Shown here: in pieces, positions 8,672-22,226 of the stretch
How the letters are laid out: every line of letters starts with the position of its first letter
Position numbering within the stretch: the first letter of the stretch is position 1
From: Heracleum sosnowskyi
Taxonomy: Eukaryota > Streptophyta > Magnoliopsida > Apiales > Apiaceae
DNA: 64,000 nucleotides
Direction of reading: 5' to 3'
NCBI GenBank assembly: GCA_030848705.1
Contig: JAUIZM010000024.1
Location: 1,178,001 to 1,242,000, forward strand
Made by a program: the position numbers and the translations under genes
Notes under the pieces: generated by a model
The model's input: the letters and a program-made list of their open reading frames with translations, nothing else
Told to the model about the DNA's origin: nothing
The model's database searches: none

Positions 8672-11600
8672 AACAAGACAATAAAGAAGCTCTAAATTGA
8701 TTACTTGTTGAATAAGTCGGGAATAAAGCTTCACCTGATTTTCATTCATTTATTGAGAGTAACCATAAATCCTAACAAGTCAATAACGAGGCTCACAAGT
8801 TTTATCCTTATTCTACATGTAAGTATCTAAGCTCCAAACAAATTTTATGTTTAAACAAGACAATAAAGAAGCTCTAAATTGATTACTTGTTGAATAAGTC
8901 GGGAATAAAGCTTTACGTGATTTTCATTCATTTATTGAGAGTAACCCTAAATCCTAACAAGTCAATGACGAAGATCACAAGTTTTATCCTTATTCTACAT
9001 GTAAGTATCTAAGCTCCAAACAAATTTTATGTTTAAACAAGACAATAAAGAAGCTCTAAATGGATTACTTGTTGAATAAGTCGGGAATAAAGCTCTAAGT
9101 GGTTTGGATTGAGAGGAAACCCTAAAATCTAAAAAGTTGGTAATGTGTATATGAAATTAATTGCTTATTCAATAAGTAAATATTCAAGGGTAAATCAAGT
9201 TCATTTTTATTTAAAAAGTCAATAATGAAGCTCTAAATGAATTTCTTGTAAAATAAGTGAAGAATAAAGCTTTACGTGATTTTCATTCATTTATTGAGAG
9301 TAACCCTAAATCCTAACAAGTCAATGACGAGGCTCACAAGTTTTATCCTTATTCTACATGTAAGTATCTAAGCTCCAAACAAATTTAATGTTTAAACAAG
9401 ACAATAAAGAAGCTCTAAATTGATTACTTGTTGAATAAGTCGGGAATAAAGCTTTACGTGATTTTCATTCATTTATTGAGAGTAACCCTAAATCCTAACA
9501 AGTCAATGACGAGGCTCACAAGTTTTATCCTTATTCTACATGTAAGTATCTAAGCTCCAAACAAATTTTATGTTTAAACAAGACAATAAAGAAGCTCTAA
9601 ATTGATTACTTGTTGAATAAGTCGGGAATAAAGCTCTAAGTGGTTTGGATTGAGAGGAAACCCTGAAATCTAAAAAGTTGGTAATGTGTATATGAAATTA
9701 ATTGCTTATTCAATAAGTAAATATTCAAGGGTAAATCAAGTTCATTTTTATTTAAAAAGTCAATAATGAAGCTCTAAATGAATTTCTTGTAAAATAAGTC
9801 AAGAATAAAGCTTTACGTGATTTTCATTCATTTATTGAGAGTAACCCTAAATCCTAACAAGTCAATGACGAGGCTCACAAGTTTTATCCTTATTCTACAT
9901 GTAAGTATCTAAGCTCCAAGCAAATTTTATGTTTAAACAAGACAATAAAGAAGCTCTAAATTGATTACTTGTTGAATAAGTCGGGAATAAAGCTTCACCT
10001 GATTTTCATTCATTTATTGAGAGTAACCCTAAATCCTAACAAGTCAATAACGAGGCTCACAAGTTTTATCCTTATTCTACATGTAAGTATCTAAGCTCCA
10101 AACAAATTTTATGTTTAAACAAGACAATAAAGAAGCTCTAAATTGATTACTTGTTGAATAAGTCGGGAATAAAGCTTTACGTGATTTTCATTCATTTATT
10201 GAGAGTAACCCTAAATCCTAACAAAAGTCAATGACGAAGCTCACAAGTTTTATCCTTATTCTACATGTAAGTATCTAAGCTCCAAACAAATTTTATGTTA
10301 AAACAAGACAATAAAGAAGCTCTAAATGGATTACTTGTTGAATAAGTCGGGAATAAAGCTCTAAGTGGTTTGGATTGAGAGGAAACCCTAAAATCTAAAA
10401 AGTTGGTAATGTGTATATGAAATTAATTGCTTATTCAATAAGTAAATATTCAAGGGTAAATCAAGTTCATTTTTATTTAAAAAGTCAATAATGAAGCTCT
10501 AAATGAATTTCTTGTAAAATAAGTCAAGAATAAAGCTTTACGTGATTTTCATTCATTTATTGAGAGTAACCCTAAATCCTAACAAGTCAATGACGAGGCT
10601 CACAAGTTTTATCCTTATTCTACATGTAAGTATCTAAGCTCCAAGCAAATTTTATGTTTAAACAAGACAATAAAGAAGCTCTAAATTGATTACTTGTTGA
10701 ATAAGTCGGGAATAAAGCTTCACCTGATTTTCATTCATTTATTGAGAGTAACCCTAAATCCTAACAAGTCAATAACGAGGCTCACAAGTTTTATCCTTAT
10801 TCTACATGTAAGTATCTAAGCTCCAAACAAATTTTATGTTTAAACAAGACAATAAAGAAGCTCTAAATTGATTACTTGTTGAATAAGTCGGGAATAAAGC
10901 TCTAAGTGGTTTGGATTGAGAGGAAACCCTAAAATCTAAAAAGTTGGTAATGTGTATATGAAATTAATTGCTTATTCAATAAGTAAATATTCAAGGGTAA
11001 ATCAAGTTCATTTTTATTTAAAAAGTCAATAATGAAGCTCTAAATGAATTTCTTGTAAAATAAGTCAAGAATAAAGCTTTACGTGATTTTCATTCATTTA
11101 TTGAGAGTAACACTAAATCCTAACAAGTCAATGACGAGGCTCACAAGTTTTATCCTTATTCTACATGTAAGTATCTAAGCTCCAAGCAAATTTTATGTTT
11201 AAACAAGACAATAAAGAAGCTCTAAATTGATTACTTGTTGAATAAGTCGGGAATAAAGCTTTACGTGATTTTCATTCATTTATTGAGAGTAACCCTAAAT
11301 CCTAACAAAAGTCAATGACGAAGCTCACAAGTTTTATCCTTATTCTACATGTAAGTATCTAAGCTCCAAACAAATTTTATGTTAAAACAAGACAATAAAG
11401 AAGCTCTAAATGGATTACTTGTTGAATAAGTCGGGAATAAAGCTCTAAGTGGTTTGGATTGAGAGGAAACCCTAAAATCTAAAAAGTTGGTAATGTGTAT
11501 ATGAAATTAATTGCTTATTCAATAAGTAAATATTCAAGGGTAAATCAAGTTCATTTTTATTTAAAAAGTCAATAATGAAGCTCTAAATGACTTTCTTGTA

Positions 11601-14600
11601 AAATAAGTGAAGAATAAAGCTTTACGTGATTTTCATTCATTTATTGAGAGTAACCCTAAATCCTAACAAGTCAATGACGAGGCTCACAAGTTTTATCCTT
11701 ATTCTACATGTAAGTATCTAAGCTCCAAGCAAATTTTATGTTTAAACAAGACAATAAAGAAGCTCTAAATTGATTACTTGTTGAATAAGTCGGGAATAAA
11801 GCTTTACGTGATTTTCATTCATTTATTGAGAGTAACCCTAAATCCTAACAAAAGTCAATGACGAACTCACAAGTTTTATCCTTATTCTACATGTAAGTAT
11901 CTAAGCTCCAAACAAATTTTATGTTAAAACAAGACAATAAAGAAGCTCTAAATGGATTACTTGTTGAATAAGTCGGGAATAAAGCTCTAAGTGGTTTGGA
12001 TTGAGAGGAAACCCTAAAATCTAAAAAGTTGGTAATGTGTATATGAAATTAATTGCTTATTCAATAAGTAAATATTCAAGGGTAAATCAAGTTCATTTTT
12101 ATTTAAAAAGTCAATAATGAAGCTCTAAATGACTTTCTTGTAAAATAAGTGAAGAATAAAGCTTTACGTGATTTTCATTCATTTATTGAGAGTAACCCTA
12201 AATCCTAACAAGTCAATGACGAGGCTCACAAGTTTTATCCTTATTCTACATGTAAGTATCTAAGCTCCAAGCAAATTTTATGTTTAAACAAGACAATAAA
12301 GAAGCTCTAAATTGATTACTTGTTGAATAAGTCGGGAATAAAGCTTCACCTGATTTTCATTCATTTATTGAGAGTAACCCTAAATCCTAACAAGTCAATA
12401 ACGAGGCTCACAAGTTTTATCCTTATTCTACATGTAAGTATCTAAGCTCCAAACAAATTTTATGTTTAAACAAGACAATAAAGAAGCTCTAAATTGATTA
12501 CTTGTTGAATAAGTCGGGAATAAAGCTCTAAGTGGTTTGGATTGAGAGGAAACCCTAAAATCTAAAAAGTTGGTAATGTGTATATGAAATTAATTGCTTA
12601 TTCAATAAGTAAATATTCAAGGGTAAATCAAGTTCATTTTTATTTAAAAAGTCAATAATGAAGCTCTAAATGAATTTCTTGTAAAATAAGTCAAGAATAA
12701 AGCTTTACGTGATTTTCATTCATTTATTGAGAGTAACCCTAAATCCTAACAAGTCAATGACGAGGCTCACAAGTTTTATCCTTATTCTACATGTAAGTAT
12801 CTAAGCTCCAAGCAAATTTTATGTTTAAACAAGACAATAAAGAAGCTCTAAATTGATTACTTGTTGAATAAGTCGGGAATAAAGCTTCACCTGATTTTCA
12901 TTCATTTATTGAGAGTAACCCTAAATCCTAACAAGTCAATAACGCGGCTCACAAGTTTTATCCTTATTCTACATGTAAGTATCTAAGCTCCAAACAAATT
13001 TTATGTTTAAACAAGACAATAAAGAAGCTCTAAATTGATTACTTGTTGAATAAGTCGGGAATAAAGCTTTACGTGATTTTCATTCATTTATTGAGAGTAA
13101 CCCTAAATCCTAACAAAAGTCAATGACGAAGCTCACAAGTTTTATCCTTATTCTACATGTAAGTATCTAAGCTCCAAACAAAGTTTATGTTAAAACAAGA
13201 CAATAAAGAAGCTCTAAATGGATTACTTGTTGAATAAGTCGGGAATAAAGCTCTAAGTGGTTTGGATTGAGAGGAAACCCTAAAATCTAAAAAGTTGGTA
13301 ATGTGTATATGAAATTAATTGCTTATTCAATAAGTAAATATTCAAGGGTAAATCAAGTTCATTTTTATTTAAAAAGTCAATAATGAAGCTCTAAATGAAT
13401 TTCTTGTAAAATAAGTCAAGAATAAAGCTTTACGTGATTTTCATTCATTTATTGAGAGTAACCCTAAATCCTAACAAGTCAATGACGAGGCTCACAAGTT
13501 TTATCCTTATTCTACATGTAAGTATCTAAGCTCCAAGCAAATTTTATGTTTAAACAAGACAATAAAGAAGCTCTAAATTGATTACTTGTTGAATAAGTCG
13601 GGAATAAAGCTTCACCTGATTTTCATTCATTTATTGAGAGTAACCCTAAATCCTAACAAGTCAATAACGAGGCTCACAAGTTTTATCCTTATTCTACATG
13701 TAAGTATCTAAGCTCCAAACAAATTTTATGTTTAAACAAGACAATAAAGAAGCTCTAAATTGATTACTTGTTGAATAAGTCGGGAATAAAGCTCTAAGTG
13801 GTTTGGATTGAGAGGAAACCCTAAAATCTAAAAGTTGGTAATGTGTATATGAAATTAATTGCTTATTCAATAAGTAAATATTCAAGGGTAAATCAAGTTC
13901 ATTTTTATTTAAAAAGTCAATAATGAAGCTCTAAATGAATTTCTTGTAAAATAAGTCAAGAATAAAGCTTTACGTGATTTTCATTCATTTATTGAGAGTA
14001 ACCCTAAATCCTAACAAGTCAATGACGAGGCTCACAAGTTTTATCCTTATTCTACATGTAAGTATCTAAGCTCCAAGCAAATTTTATGTTTAAACAAGAC
14101 AATAAAGAAGCTCTAAATTGATTACTTGTTGAATAAGTCGGGAATAAAGCTTCACCTGATTTTCATTCATTTATTGAGAGTAACCCTAAATCCTAACAAG
14201 TCAATAACGCGGCTCACAAGTTTTATCCTTATTCTACATGTAAGTATCTAAGCTCCAAACAAATTTTATGTTTAAACAAGACAATAAAGAAGCTCTAAAT
14301 TGATTACTTGTTGAATAAGTCGGGAATAAAGCTTTACGTGATTTTCATTCATTTATTGAGAGTAACCCTAAATCCTAACAAAAGTCAATGACGAAGCTCA
14401 CAAGTTTTATCCTTATTCTACATGTAAGTATCTAAGCTCCAAACAAAGTTTATGTTAAAACAAGACAATAAAGAAGCTCTAAATGGATTACTTGTTGAAT
14501 AAGTCGGGAATAAAGCTCTAAGTGGTTTGGATTGAGAGGAAACCCTAAAATCTAAAAAGTTGGTAATGTGTATATGAAATTAATTGCTTATTCAATAAGT

Positions 14601-15898
14601 AAATATTCAAGGGTAAATCAAGTTCATTTTTATTTAAAAAGTCAATAATGAAGCTCTAAATGAATTTCTTGTAAAATAAGTCAAGAATAAAGCTTTACGT
14701 GATTTTCATTCATTTATTGAGAGTAACCCTAAATCCTAACAAGTCAATGACGAGGCTCACAAGTTTTATCCTTATTCTACATGTAAGTATCTAAGCTCCA
14801 AGCAAATTTTATGTTTAAACAAGACAATAAAGAAGCTCTAAATTGATTACTTGTTGAATAAGTCGGGAATAAAGCTTCACCTGATTTTCATTCATTTATT
14901 GAGAGTAACCCTAAATCCTAACAAGTCAATAACGAGGCTCACAAGTTTTATCCTTATTCTACATGTAAGTATCTAAGCTCCAAACAAATTTTATGTTTAA
15001 ACAAGACAATAAAGAAGCTCTAAATTGATTACTTGTTGAATAAGTCGGGAATAAAGCTCTAAGTGGTTTGGATTGAGAGGAAACCCTAAAATCTAAAAGT
15101 TGGTAATGTGTATATGAAATTAATTGCTTATTCAATAAGTAAATATTCAAGGGTAAATCAAGTTCATTTTTATTTAAAAAGTCAATAATGAAGCTCTAAA
15201 TGAATTTCTTGTAAAATAAGTCAAGAATAAAGCTTTACGTGATTTTCATTCATTTATTGAGAGTAACCCTAAATCCTAACAAGTCAATGACGAGGCTCAC
15301 AAGTTTTATCCTTATTCTACATGTAAGTATCTAAGCTCCAAGCAAATTTTATGTTTAAACAAGACAATAAAGAAGCTCTAAATTGATTACTTGTTGAATA
15401 AGTCGGGAATAAAGCTTCACCTGATTTTCATTCATTTATTGAGAGTAACCCTAAATCCTAACAAGTCAATAACGAGGCTCACAAGTTTTATCCTTATTCT
15501 ACATGTAAGTATCTAAGCTCCAAACAAATTTTATGTTTAAACAAGACAATAAAGAAGCTCTAAATTGATTACTTGTTGAATAAGTCGGGAATAAAGCTCT
15601 AAGTGGTTTGGATTGAGAGGAAACCCTAAAATCTAAAAAGTTGGTAATGTGTATATGAAATTAATTGCTTATTCAATAAGTAAATATTCAAGGGTAAATC
15701 AAGTTCATTTTTATTTAAAAAGTCAATAATGAAGCTCTAAATGAATTTCTTGTAAAATAAGTCAAGAATAAAGCTTTACGTGATTTTCATTCATTTATTG
15801 AGAGTAACCCTAAATCCTAACAAGTCAATGACGAGGCTCACAAGTTTTATCCTTATTCTACATGTAAGTATCTAAGCTCCAAGCAAATTTTATGTTTA
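8672..15898. repeat. Higher-order segment 3: expanded second copy of segment 1
   Basis: Monomer order: P* Q XY S XY P Q2 XY P XY Q2 XY Q2 XY P XY P Q2 XY P XY P Q2 XY P XY P XY. Positions 1-3073 match 8672-11744 at offset 8671. Positions 3074-4879 match 12287-14092 at offset 9213. From 4880 the match resumes at 15358 (offset 10478). The added 542 bp is a tandem trimer (Q2 X Y at 11745-12286). The added 1265 bp is a tandem seven-monomer unit (14093-15357 repeating 12828-14092). Shared private tags include ccctgaaatc (994 and 9665) and aaatttaatg (near 713 and 9384). Confidence 0.93.
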
Positions 15899-17164
15899 AA
15901 CAAGACAATAAAGAAGCTCTAAATTGATTACTTGTTGAATAAGTCGGGAATAAAGCTTCACCTGATTTTCATTCATTTATTGAGAGTAACCCTAAATCCT
16001 AACAAGTCAATAACGAGGCTCACAAGTTTTATCCTTATTCTACATGTAAGTATCTAAGCTCCAAACAAATTTTATGTTTAAACAAGACAATAAAGAAACT
16101 CTAAATTGATTACTTGTTGAATAAGTCGGGAATAAAGCTTTACGTGATTTTCATTCATTTATTGAGAGTAACCCTAAATCCTAACAAAAGTCAATGACGA
16201 AGCTCACAAGTTTTATCCTTATTCTACATGTAAGTATCTAAGCTCCAAACAAATTTTATGTTAAAACAAGACAATAAAGAAGCTCTAAATGGATTACTTG
16301 TTGAATAAGTCGGGAATAAAGCTCTAAGTGGTTTGGATTGAGAGGAAACCCTAAAATCTAAAAAGTTGGTAATGTGTATATGAAATTAATTGCTTATTCA
16401 ATAAGTAAATATTCAAGGGTAAATCAAGTTCATTTTTATTTAAAAAGTCAATAATGAAGCTCTAAATGAATTTCTTGTAAAATAAGTGAAGAATAAAGCT
16501 TTACGTGATTTTCATTCATTTATTGAGAGTAACCCTAAATCCTAACAAGTCAATGACGAGGCTCACAAGTTTTATCCTTATTCTACATGTAAGTATCTAA
16601 GCTCCAAGCAAATTTTATGTTTAAACAAGACAATAAAGAAGCTCTAAATTGATTACTTGTTGAATAAGTCGGGAATAAAGCTTCACCTGATTTTCATTCA
16701 TTTATTGAGAGTAACCCTAAATCCTAACAAGTCAATAACGAGGCTCACAAGTTTTATCCTTATTCTACATGTAAGTATCTAAGCTCCATACAAATTTTAT
16801 GTTTAAACAAGACAATAAAGAAGCTCTAAATTGATTACTTGTTGAATAAGTCGGGAATAAAGCTCTAAGTGGTTTGGATTGAGAGGAAACCCTAAAATCT
16901 AAAAAGTTGGTAATGTGTATATGAAATTAATTGCTTATTCAATAAGTAAATATTCAAGGGTAAATCAAGTTCATTTTTATTTAAAAAGTCAATAATGAAG
17001 CTCTAAATGAATTTCTTGTAAAATAAGTCAAGAATAAAGCTTTACGTGATTTTCATTCATTTATTGAGAGTAACCCTAAATCCTAACAAGTCAATGACGA
17101 GGCTCACAAGTTTTATCCTTATTCTACATGTAAGTATCTAAGCTCCAAGCAAATTTTATGTTTA

Positions 17165-17346
17165 AACAAGACAATAAAGAAGCTCTAAATTGATTACTTG
17201 TTGAATAAGTCGGGAATAAAGCTTCACCTGATTTTCATTCATTTATTGAGAGTAACCCTAAATCCTAACAAGTCAATGACGAGGCTCACAAGTTTTATCC
17301 TTATTCTACATGTAAGTATCTAAGCTCCAAGCAAATTTTATGTTTA
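17165..17346. repeat. Hybrid monomer: P head, Y tail
   Basis: The unit starts like P (cttgttgaataagtcggga, aagcttcacctg) but ends like Y (caatgacgaggctc and ctccaagcaaa, in place of caataacgagg and ctccaaac or ctccatac). The switch lies between cacctg (about 17226) and aatgacg (about 17275). It is followed by an ordinary P unit instead of by X or Q. Confidence 0.8.
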
Positions 17347-18246
17347 AACAAGACAATAAAGAAGCTCTAAATTGATTACTTGTTGAATAAGTCGGGAATA
17401 AAGCTTCACCTGATTTTCATTCATTTATTGAGAGTAACCCTAAATCCTAACAAGTCAATAACGAGGCTCACAAGTTTTATCCTTATTCTACATGTAAGTA
17501 TCTAAGCTCCATACAAATTTTATGTTTAAACAAGACAATAAAGAAGCTCTAAATTGATTACTTGTTGAATAAGTCGGGAATAAAGCTCTAAGTGGTTTGG
17601 ATTGAGAGGAAACCCTAAAATCTAAAAAGTTGGTAATGTGTATATGAAATTAATTGCTTATTCAATAAGTAAATATTCAAGGGTAAATCAAGTTCATTTT
17701 TATTTAAAAAGTCAATAATGAAGCTCTAAATGAATTTCTTGTAAAATAAGTCAAGAATAAAGCTTTACGTGATTTTCATTCATTTATTGAGAGTAACCCT
17801 AAATCCTAACAAGTCAATGACGAGGCTCACAAGTTTTATCCTTATTCTACATGTAAGTATCTAAGCTCCAAGCAAATTTTATGTTTAAACAAGACAATAA
17901 AGAAGCTCTAAATTGATTACTTGTTGAATAAGTCGGGAATAAAGCTTCACCTGATTTTCATTCATTTATTGAGAGTAACCCTAAATCCTAACAAGTCAAT
18001 AACGAGGCTCACAAGTTTTATCCTTATTCTACATGTAAGTATCTAAGCTCCAAACAAATTTTATGTTTAAACAAGACAATAAAGAAGCTCTAAATTGATT
18101 ACTTGTTGAATAAGTCGGGAATAAAGCTCTAAGTGGTTTGGATTGAGAGGAAACCCTAAAATCTAAAAAGTTGGTAATGTGTATATGAAATTAATTTCTT
18201 ATTCAATAAGTAAATATTCAAGGGTAAATCAAGTTCATTTTTATTT

Positions 18247-18428
18247 AAAAAGTCAATAATGAAGCTCTAAATGAATTTCTTGTAAAATAAGTCAAGAATA
18301 AAGCTTTACCTGATTTTCATTCATTTATTGAGAGTAACCCTAAATCCTAACAAGTCAATAACGAGGCTCACAAGTTTTATCCTTATTCTACATGTAAGTA
18401 TCTAAGCTCCAAACAAATTTTATGTTTA
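18247..18428. repeat. Hybrid monomer: Y head, P tail
   Basis: The unit starts like Y (aaaaagtcaataatg, aagtcaagaataaag) but continues tttacctgatt, then caataacgaggctc and ctccaaacaaa, as in P. The switch lies in the few bases between aagcttta and cctg (about 18303-18311). It is the complementary arrangement to the hybrid at 17165. X follows directly. Confidence 0.82.
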
Positions 18429-18969
18429 AACAAGACAATAAAGAAACTCTAAATTGATTACTTGTTGAATAAGTCGGGAATAAAGCTCTAAGTGGTTTGG
18501 ATTGAGAGGAAACCCTAAAATCTAAAAAGTTGGTAATGTGTATATGAAATTAATTGCTTATTCAATAAGTAAATATTCAAGGGTAAATCAAGTTCATTTT
18601 TATTTAAAAAGTCAATAATGAAGCTCTAAATGAATTTCTTGTAAAATAAGTCAAGAATAAAGCTTTACGTGATTTTCATTCATTTATTGAGAGTAACCCT
18701 AAATCCTAACAAGTCAATGACGAGGCTCACAAGTTTTATCCTTATTCTACATGTAAGTATCTAAGCTCCAAGCAAATTTTATGTTTAAACAAGACAATAA
18801 AGAAGCTCTAAATTGATTACTTGTTGAATAAGTCGGGAATAAAGCTTCACCTGATTTTCATTCATTTATTGAGAGTAACCCTAAATCCTAACAAGTCAAT
18901 AACGAGGCTCACAAGTTTTATCCTTATTCTACATGTAAGTATCTAAGCTCCAAACAAATTTTATGTTTA

Positions 18970-21900
18970 AACAAGACAATAAAGAAGCTCTAAATTGATT
19001 ACTTGTTGAATAAGTCGGGAATAAAGTTTTAGGTGATTTTCATTCATTTATTGAGAGTAACCCTAAATCCTAACAAAAGTCAATGACGAAGCTCACAAGT
19101 TTTATCCTTATTCTACATGTAAGTATCTAAGCTCCAAACAAATTTTATGTTAAAACAAGACAATAAAGAAGCTCTAAATGGATTACTTGTTGAATAAGTC
19201 GGGAATAAAGCTCTAAGTGGTTTGGATTGAGAGGAAACCCTAAAATCTAAAAAGTTGGTAATGTGTATATGAAATTAATTGCTTATTCAATAAGTAAATA
19301 TTCAAGGGTAAATCAAGTTCATTTTTATTTAAAAAGTCAATAATGAAGCTCTAAATGAATTTCTTGTAAAATAAGTGAAGAATAAAGCTTTACGTGATTT
19401 TCATTCATTTATTGAGAGTAACCCTAAATCCTAACAAGTCAATGACGAGGCTCACAAGTTTTATCCTTATTCTACATGTAAGTATCTAAGCTCCAAGCAA
19501 ATTTTATGTTTAAACAAGACAATAAAGAAGCTCTAAATTGATTACTTGTTGAATAAGTCGGGAATAAAGCTTCACCTGATTTTCATTCATTTATTGAGAG
19601 TAACCCTAAATCCTAACAAGTCAATAACGAGGCTCACAAGTTTTATCCTTATTCTACATGTAAGTATCTAAGCTCCAAACAAATTTTATGTTTAAACAAG
19701 ACAATAAAGAAGCTCTAAATTGATTACTTGTTGAATAAGTCGGGAATAAAGCTCTAAGTGGTTTGGATTGAGAGGAAACCCTAAAATCTAAAAAGTTGGT
19801 AATGTGTAGATGAAATTAATTGCTTATTCAATAAGTAAATATTCAAGGGTAAATCAAGTTCATTTTTATTTAAAAAGTCAATAATGAAGCTCTAAATGAA
19901 TTTCTTGTAAAATAAGTCAAGAATAAAGCTTTACGTGATTTTCATTCATTTATTGAGAGTAACCCTAAATCCTAATAAGTCAATGACGAGGCTCACAAGT
20001 TTTATCCTTATTCTACATGTAAGTATCTAAGCTCCAAGCAAATTTTATGTTTAAACAAGACAATAAAGAAGCTCTAAATTGATTACTTGTTGAATAAGTC
20101 GGGAATAAAGCTTCACCTGATTTTCATTCATTTATTGAGAGTAACCCTAAATCCTAACAAGTCAATAACGAGGCTCACAAGTTTTATCCTTATTCTACAT
20201 GTAAGTATCTAAGCTCCAAACAAATTTTATGTTTAAACAAGACAATAAAGAAGCTCTAAATTGATTACTTGTTGAATAAGTCGGGAATAAAGCTTTACGT
20301 GATTTTCATTCATTTATTGAGAGTAACCCTAAATCCTAACAAAAGTCAATGACGAAGCTCACAAGTTTTATCCTTATTCTACATGTAAGTATCTAAGCTC
20401 CAAACAAATTTTATGTTAAAACAAGACAATAAAGAAGCTCTAAATGGATTACTTGTTGAATAAGTCGGGAATAAAGCTCTAAGTGGTTTGGATTGAGAGG
20501 AAACCCTAAAATCTAAAAAGTTGGTAATGTGTATATGAAATTAATTGCTTATTCAATAAGTAAATATCTAAGGGTAAATCAAGTTCATTTTTATTTAAAA
20601 AGTCAATAATGAAGCTCTAAATGAATTTCTTGTAAAATAAGTCAAGAATAAAGCTTTACGTGATTTTCATTCATTTATTGAGAGTAACCCTAAATCCTAA
20701 CAAGTCAATGACGAGGCTCACAAGTTTTATCCTTATTCTACATGTAAGTATCTAAGCTCCAAGCAAATTTTATGTTTAAACAAGACAATAAAGAAGCTCT
20801 GAATTGATTACTTGTTGAATAAGTCGGGAATAAAGCTTCACCTGATTTTCATTCATTTATTGAGAGTAACCCTAAATCCTAACAAGTCAATAACGAGGCT
20901 CACAAGTTTTATCCTTATTCTACATGTAAGTATCTAAGCTCCAAACAAATTTTATGTTTAAACAAGACAATAAAGAAGCTCTAAATTGATTACTTGTTGA
21001 ATAAGTCGGGAATAAAGCTCTAAGTGGTTTGGATTGAGAGGAAACCCTAAAATCTAAAAAGTTGGTAATGTGTATATGAAATTAATTGCTTATTCAATAA
21101 GTAAATATTCAAGGGTAAATCAAGTTCATTTTTATTTAAAAAGTCAATAATGAAGCTCTAAATGAATTTCTTGTAAAATAAGTCAAGAATAAAGCTTTAT
21201 GTGATTTTCATTCATTTATTGAGAGTAACCCTAAATCCTAACAAGTCAATGACGAGGCTCACAAGTTTTATCCTTATTCTACATGTAAGTATCTAAGCTC
21301 CAAGCAAATTTTATGTTTAAACAAGACAATAAAGAAGCTCTAAATTGATTACTTGTTGAATAAGTCGGGAATAAAGCTTCACCTGATTTTCATTCATTTA
21401 TTGAGAGTAACCCTAAATCCTAACAAGTCAATAACGAGGCTCACAAGTTTTATCCTTATTCTACATGTAAGTATCTAAGCTCCAAACAAATTTTATGTTT
21501 AAACAAGACAATAAAGAAGCTCTAAATTGATTACTTGTTGAATAAGTCGGGAATAAAGCTTTACGTGATTTTCATTCATTTATTGAGAGTAACCCTAAAT
21601 CCTAACAAAAGTCAATGACGAAGCTCAAAAGTTTTATCCTTATTCTACATGTAAGTATCTAAGCCCCAAACAAATTTTATGTTAAAACAAGACAATAAAG
21701 AAGCTCTAAATGGATTACTTGTTGAATAAGTCGGGAATAAAGCTCTAAGTGGTTTGGATTGAGAGGAAACCCTAAAATCTAAAAAGTTGGTAATGTGTAT
21801 ATGAAATTAATTGCTTATTCAATAAGTAAATATTCAAGGGTAAATCAAGTTCATTTTTATTTAAAAAGTCAATAATGAAGCTCTAAATGAATTTCTTGTA

Positions 21901-22226
21901 AAATAAGTCAAGAATAAAGCTTTACGTGATTTTCATTCATTTATTGAGAGTAACCCTAAATCCTAACAAGTCAATGACGAGGCTCACAAGTTTTATCCTT
22001 ATTCTACATGTAAGTATCTAAGCTCCAAGCAAATTTTATGTTTAAACAAGACAATAAAGAAGCTCTGAATTGATTACTTGTTGAATAAGTCGGGAATAAA
22101 GCTTCACCTGATTTTCATTCATTTATTGAGAGTAACCCTAAATCCTAACAAGTCAATAACGAGGCTCACAAGTTTTATCCTTATTCTACATGTAAGTATC
22201 TAAGCTCCAAACAAATTTTATGTTTA
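18970..22226. repeat. 18-monomer higher-order unit, copy 1 (3257 bp)
   Basis: Monomer order: Q2 XY P XY P Q2 XY P XY P Q2 XY P. Tags shared with copy 2 at offset 3257 are ttaggtg (19031), gtgtagatg (near 19805), cctaataagtc (19971), atatctaaggg (near 20565), ctctgaattg (20801), tttatgtgatt (near 21196) and gctcaaaag (21621). Copy 1 differs by aaagttttagg at its start and agccccaaac near 21662. Confidence 0.95.

Larger units (their letters stand above)
15899..18969. repeat. Higher-order segment 4 with hybrid monomers (17 units)
   Basis: Monomer order: P Q2 XY P XY (P/Y hybrid) P XY P X (Y/P hybrid) XY P. P units 16624 and 17347 share ctccatacaaa, so the stretch between them (offset 723) looks like a local duplication. 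Units 16081 and 18429 share aagaaactcta, although they belong to different classes (Q2 and X). Confidence 0.88.
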
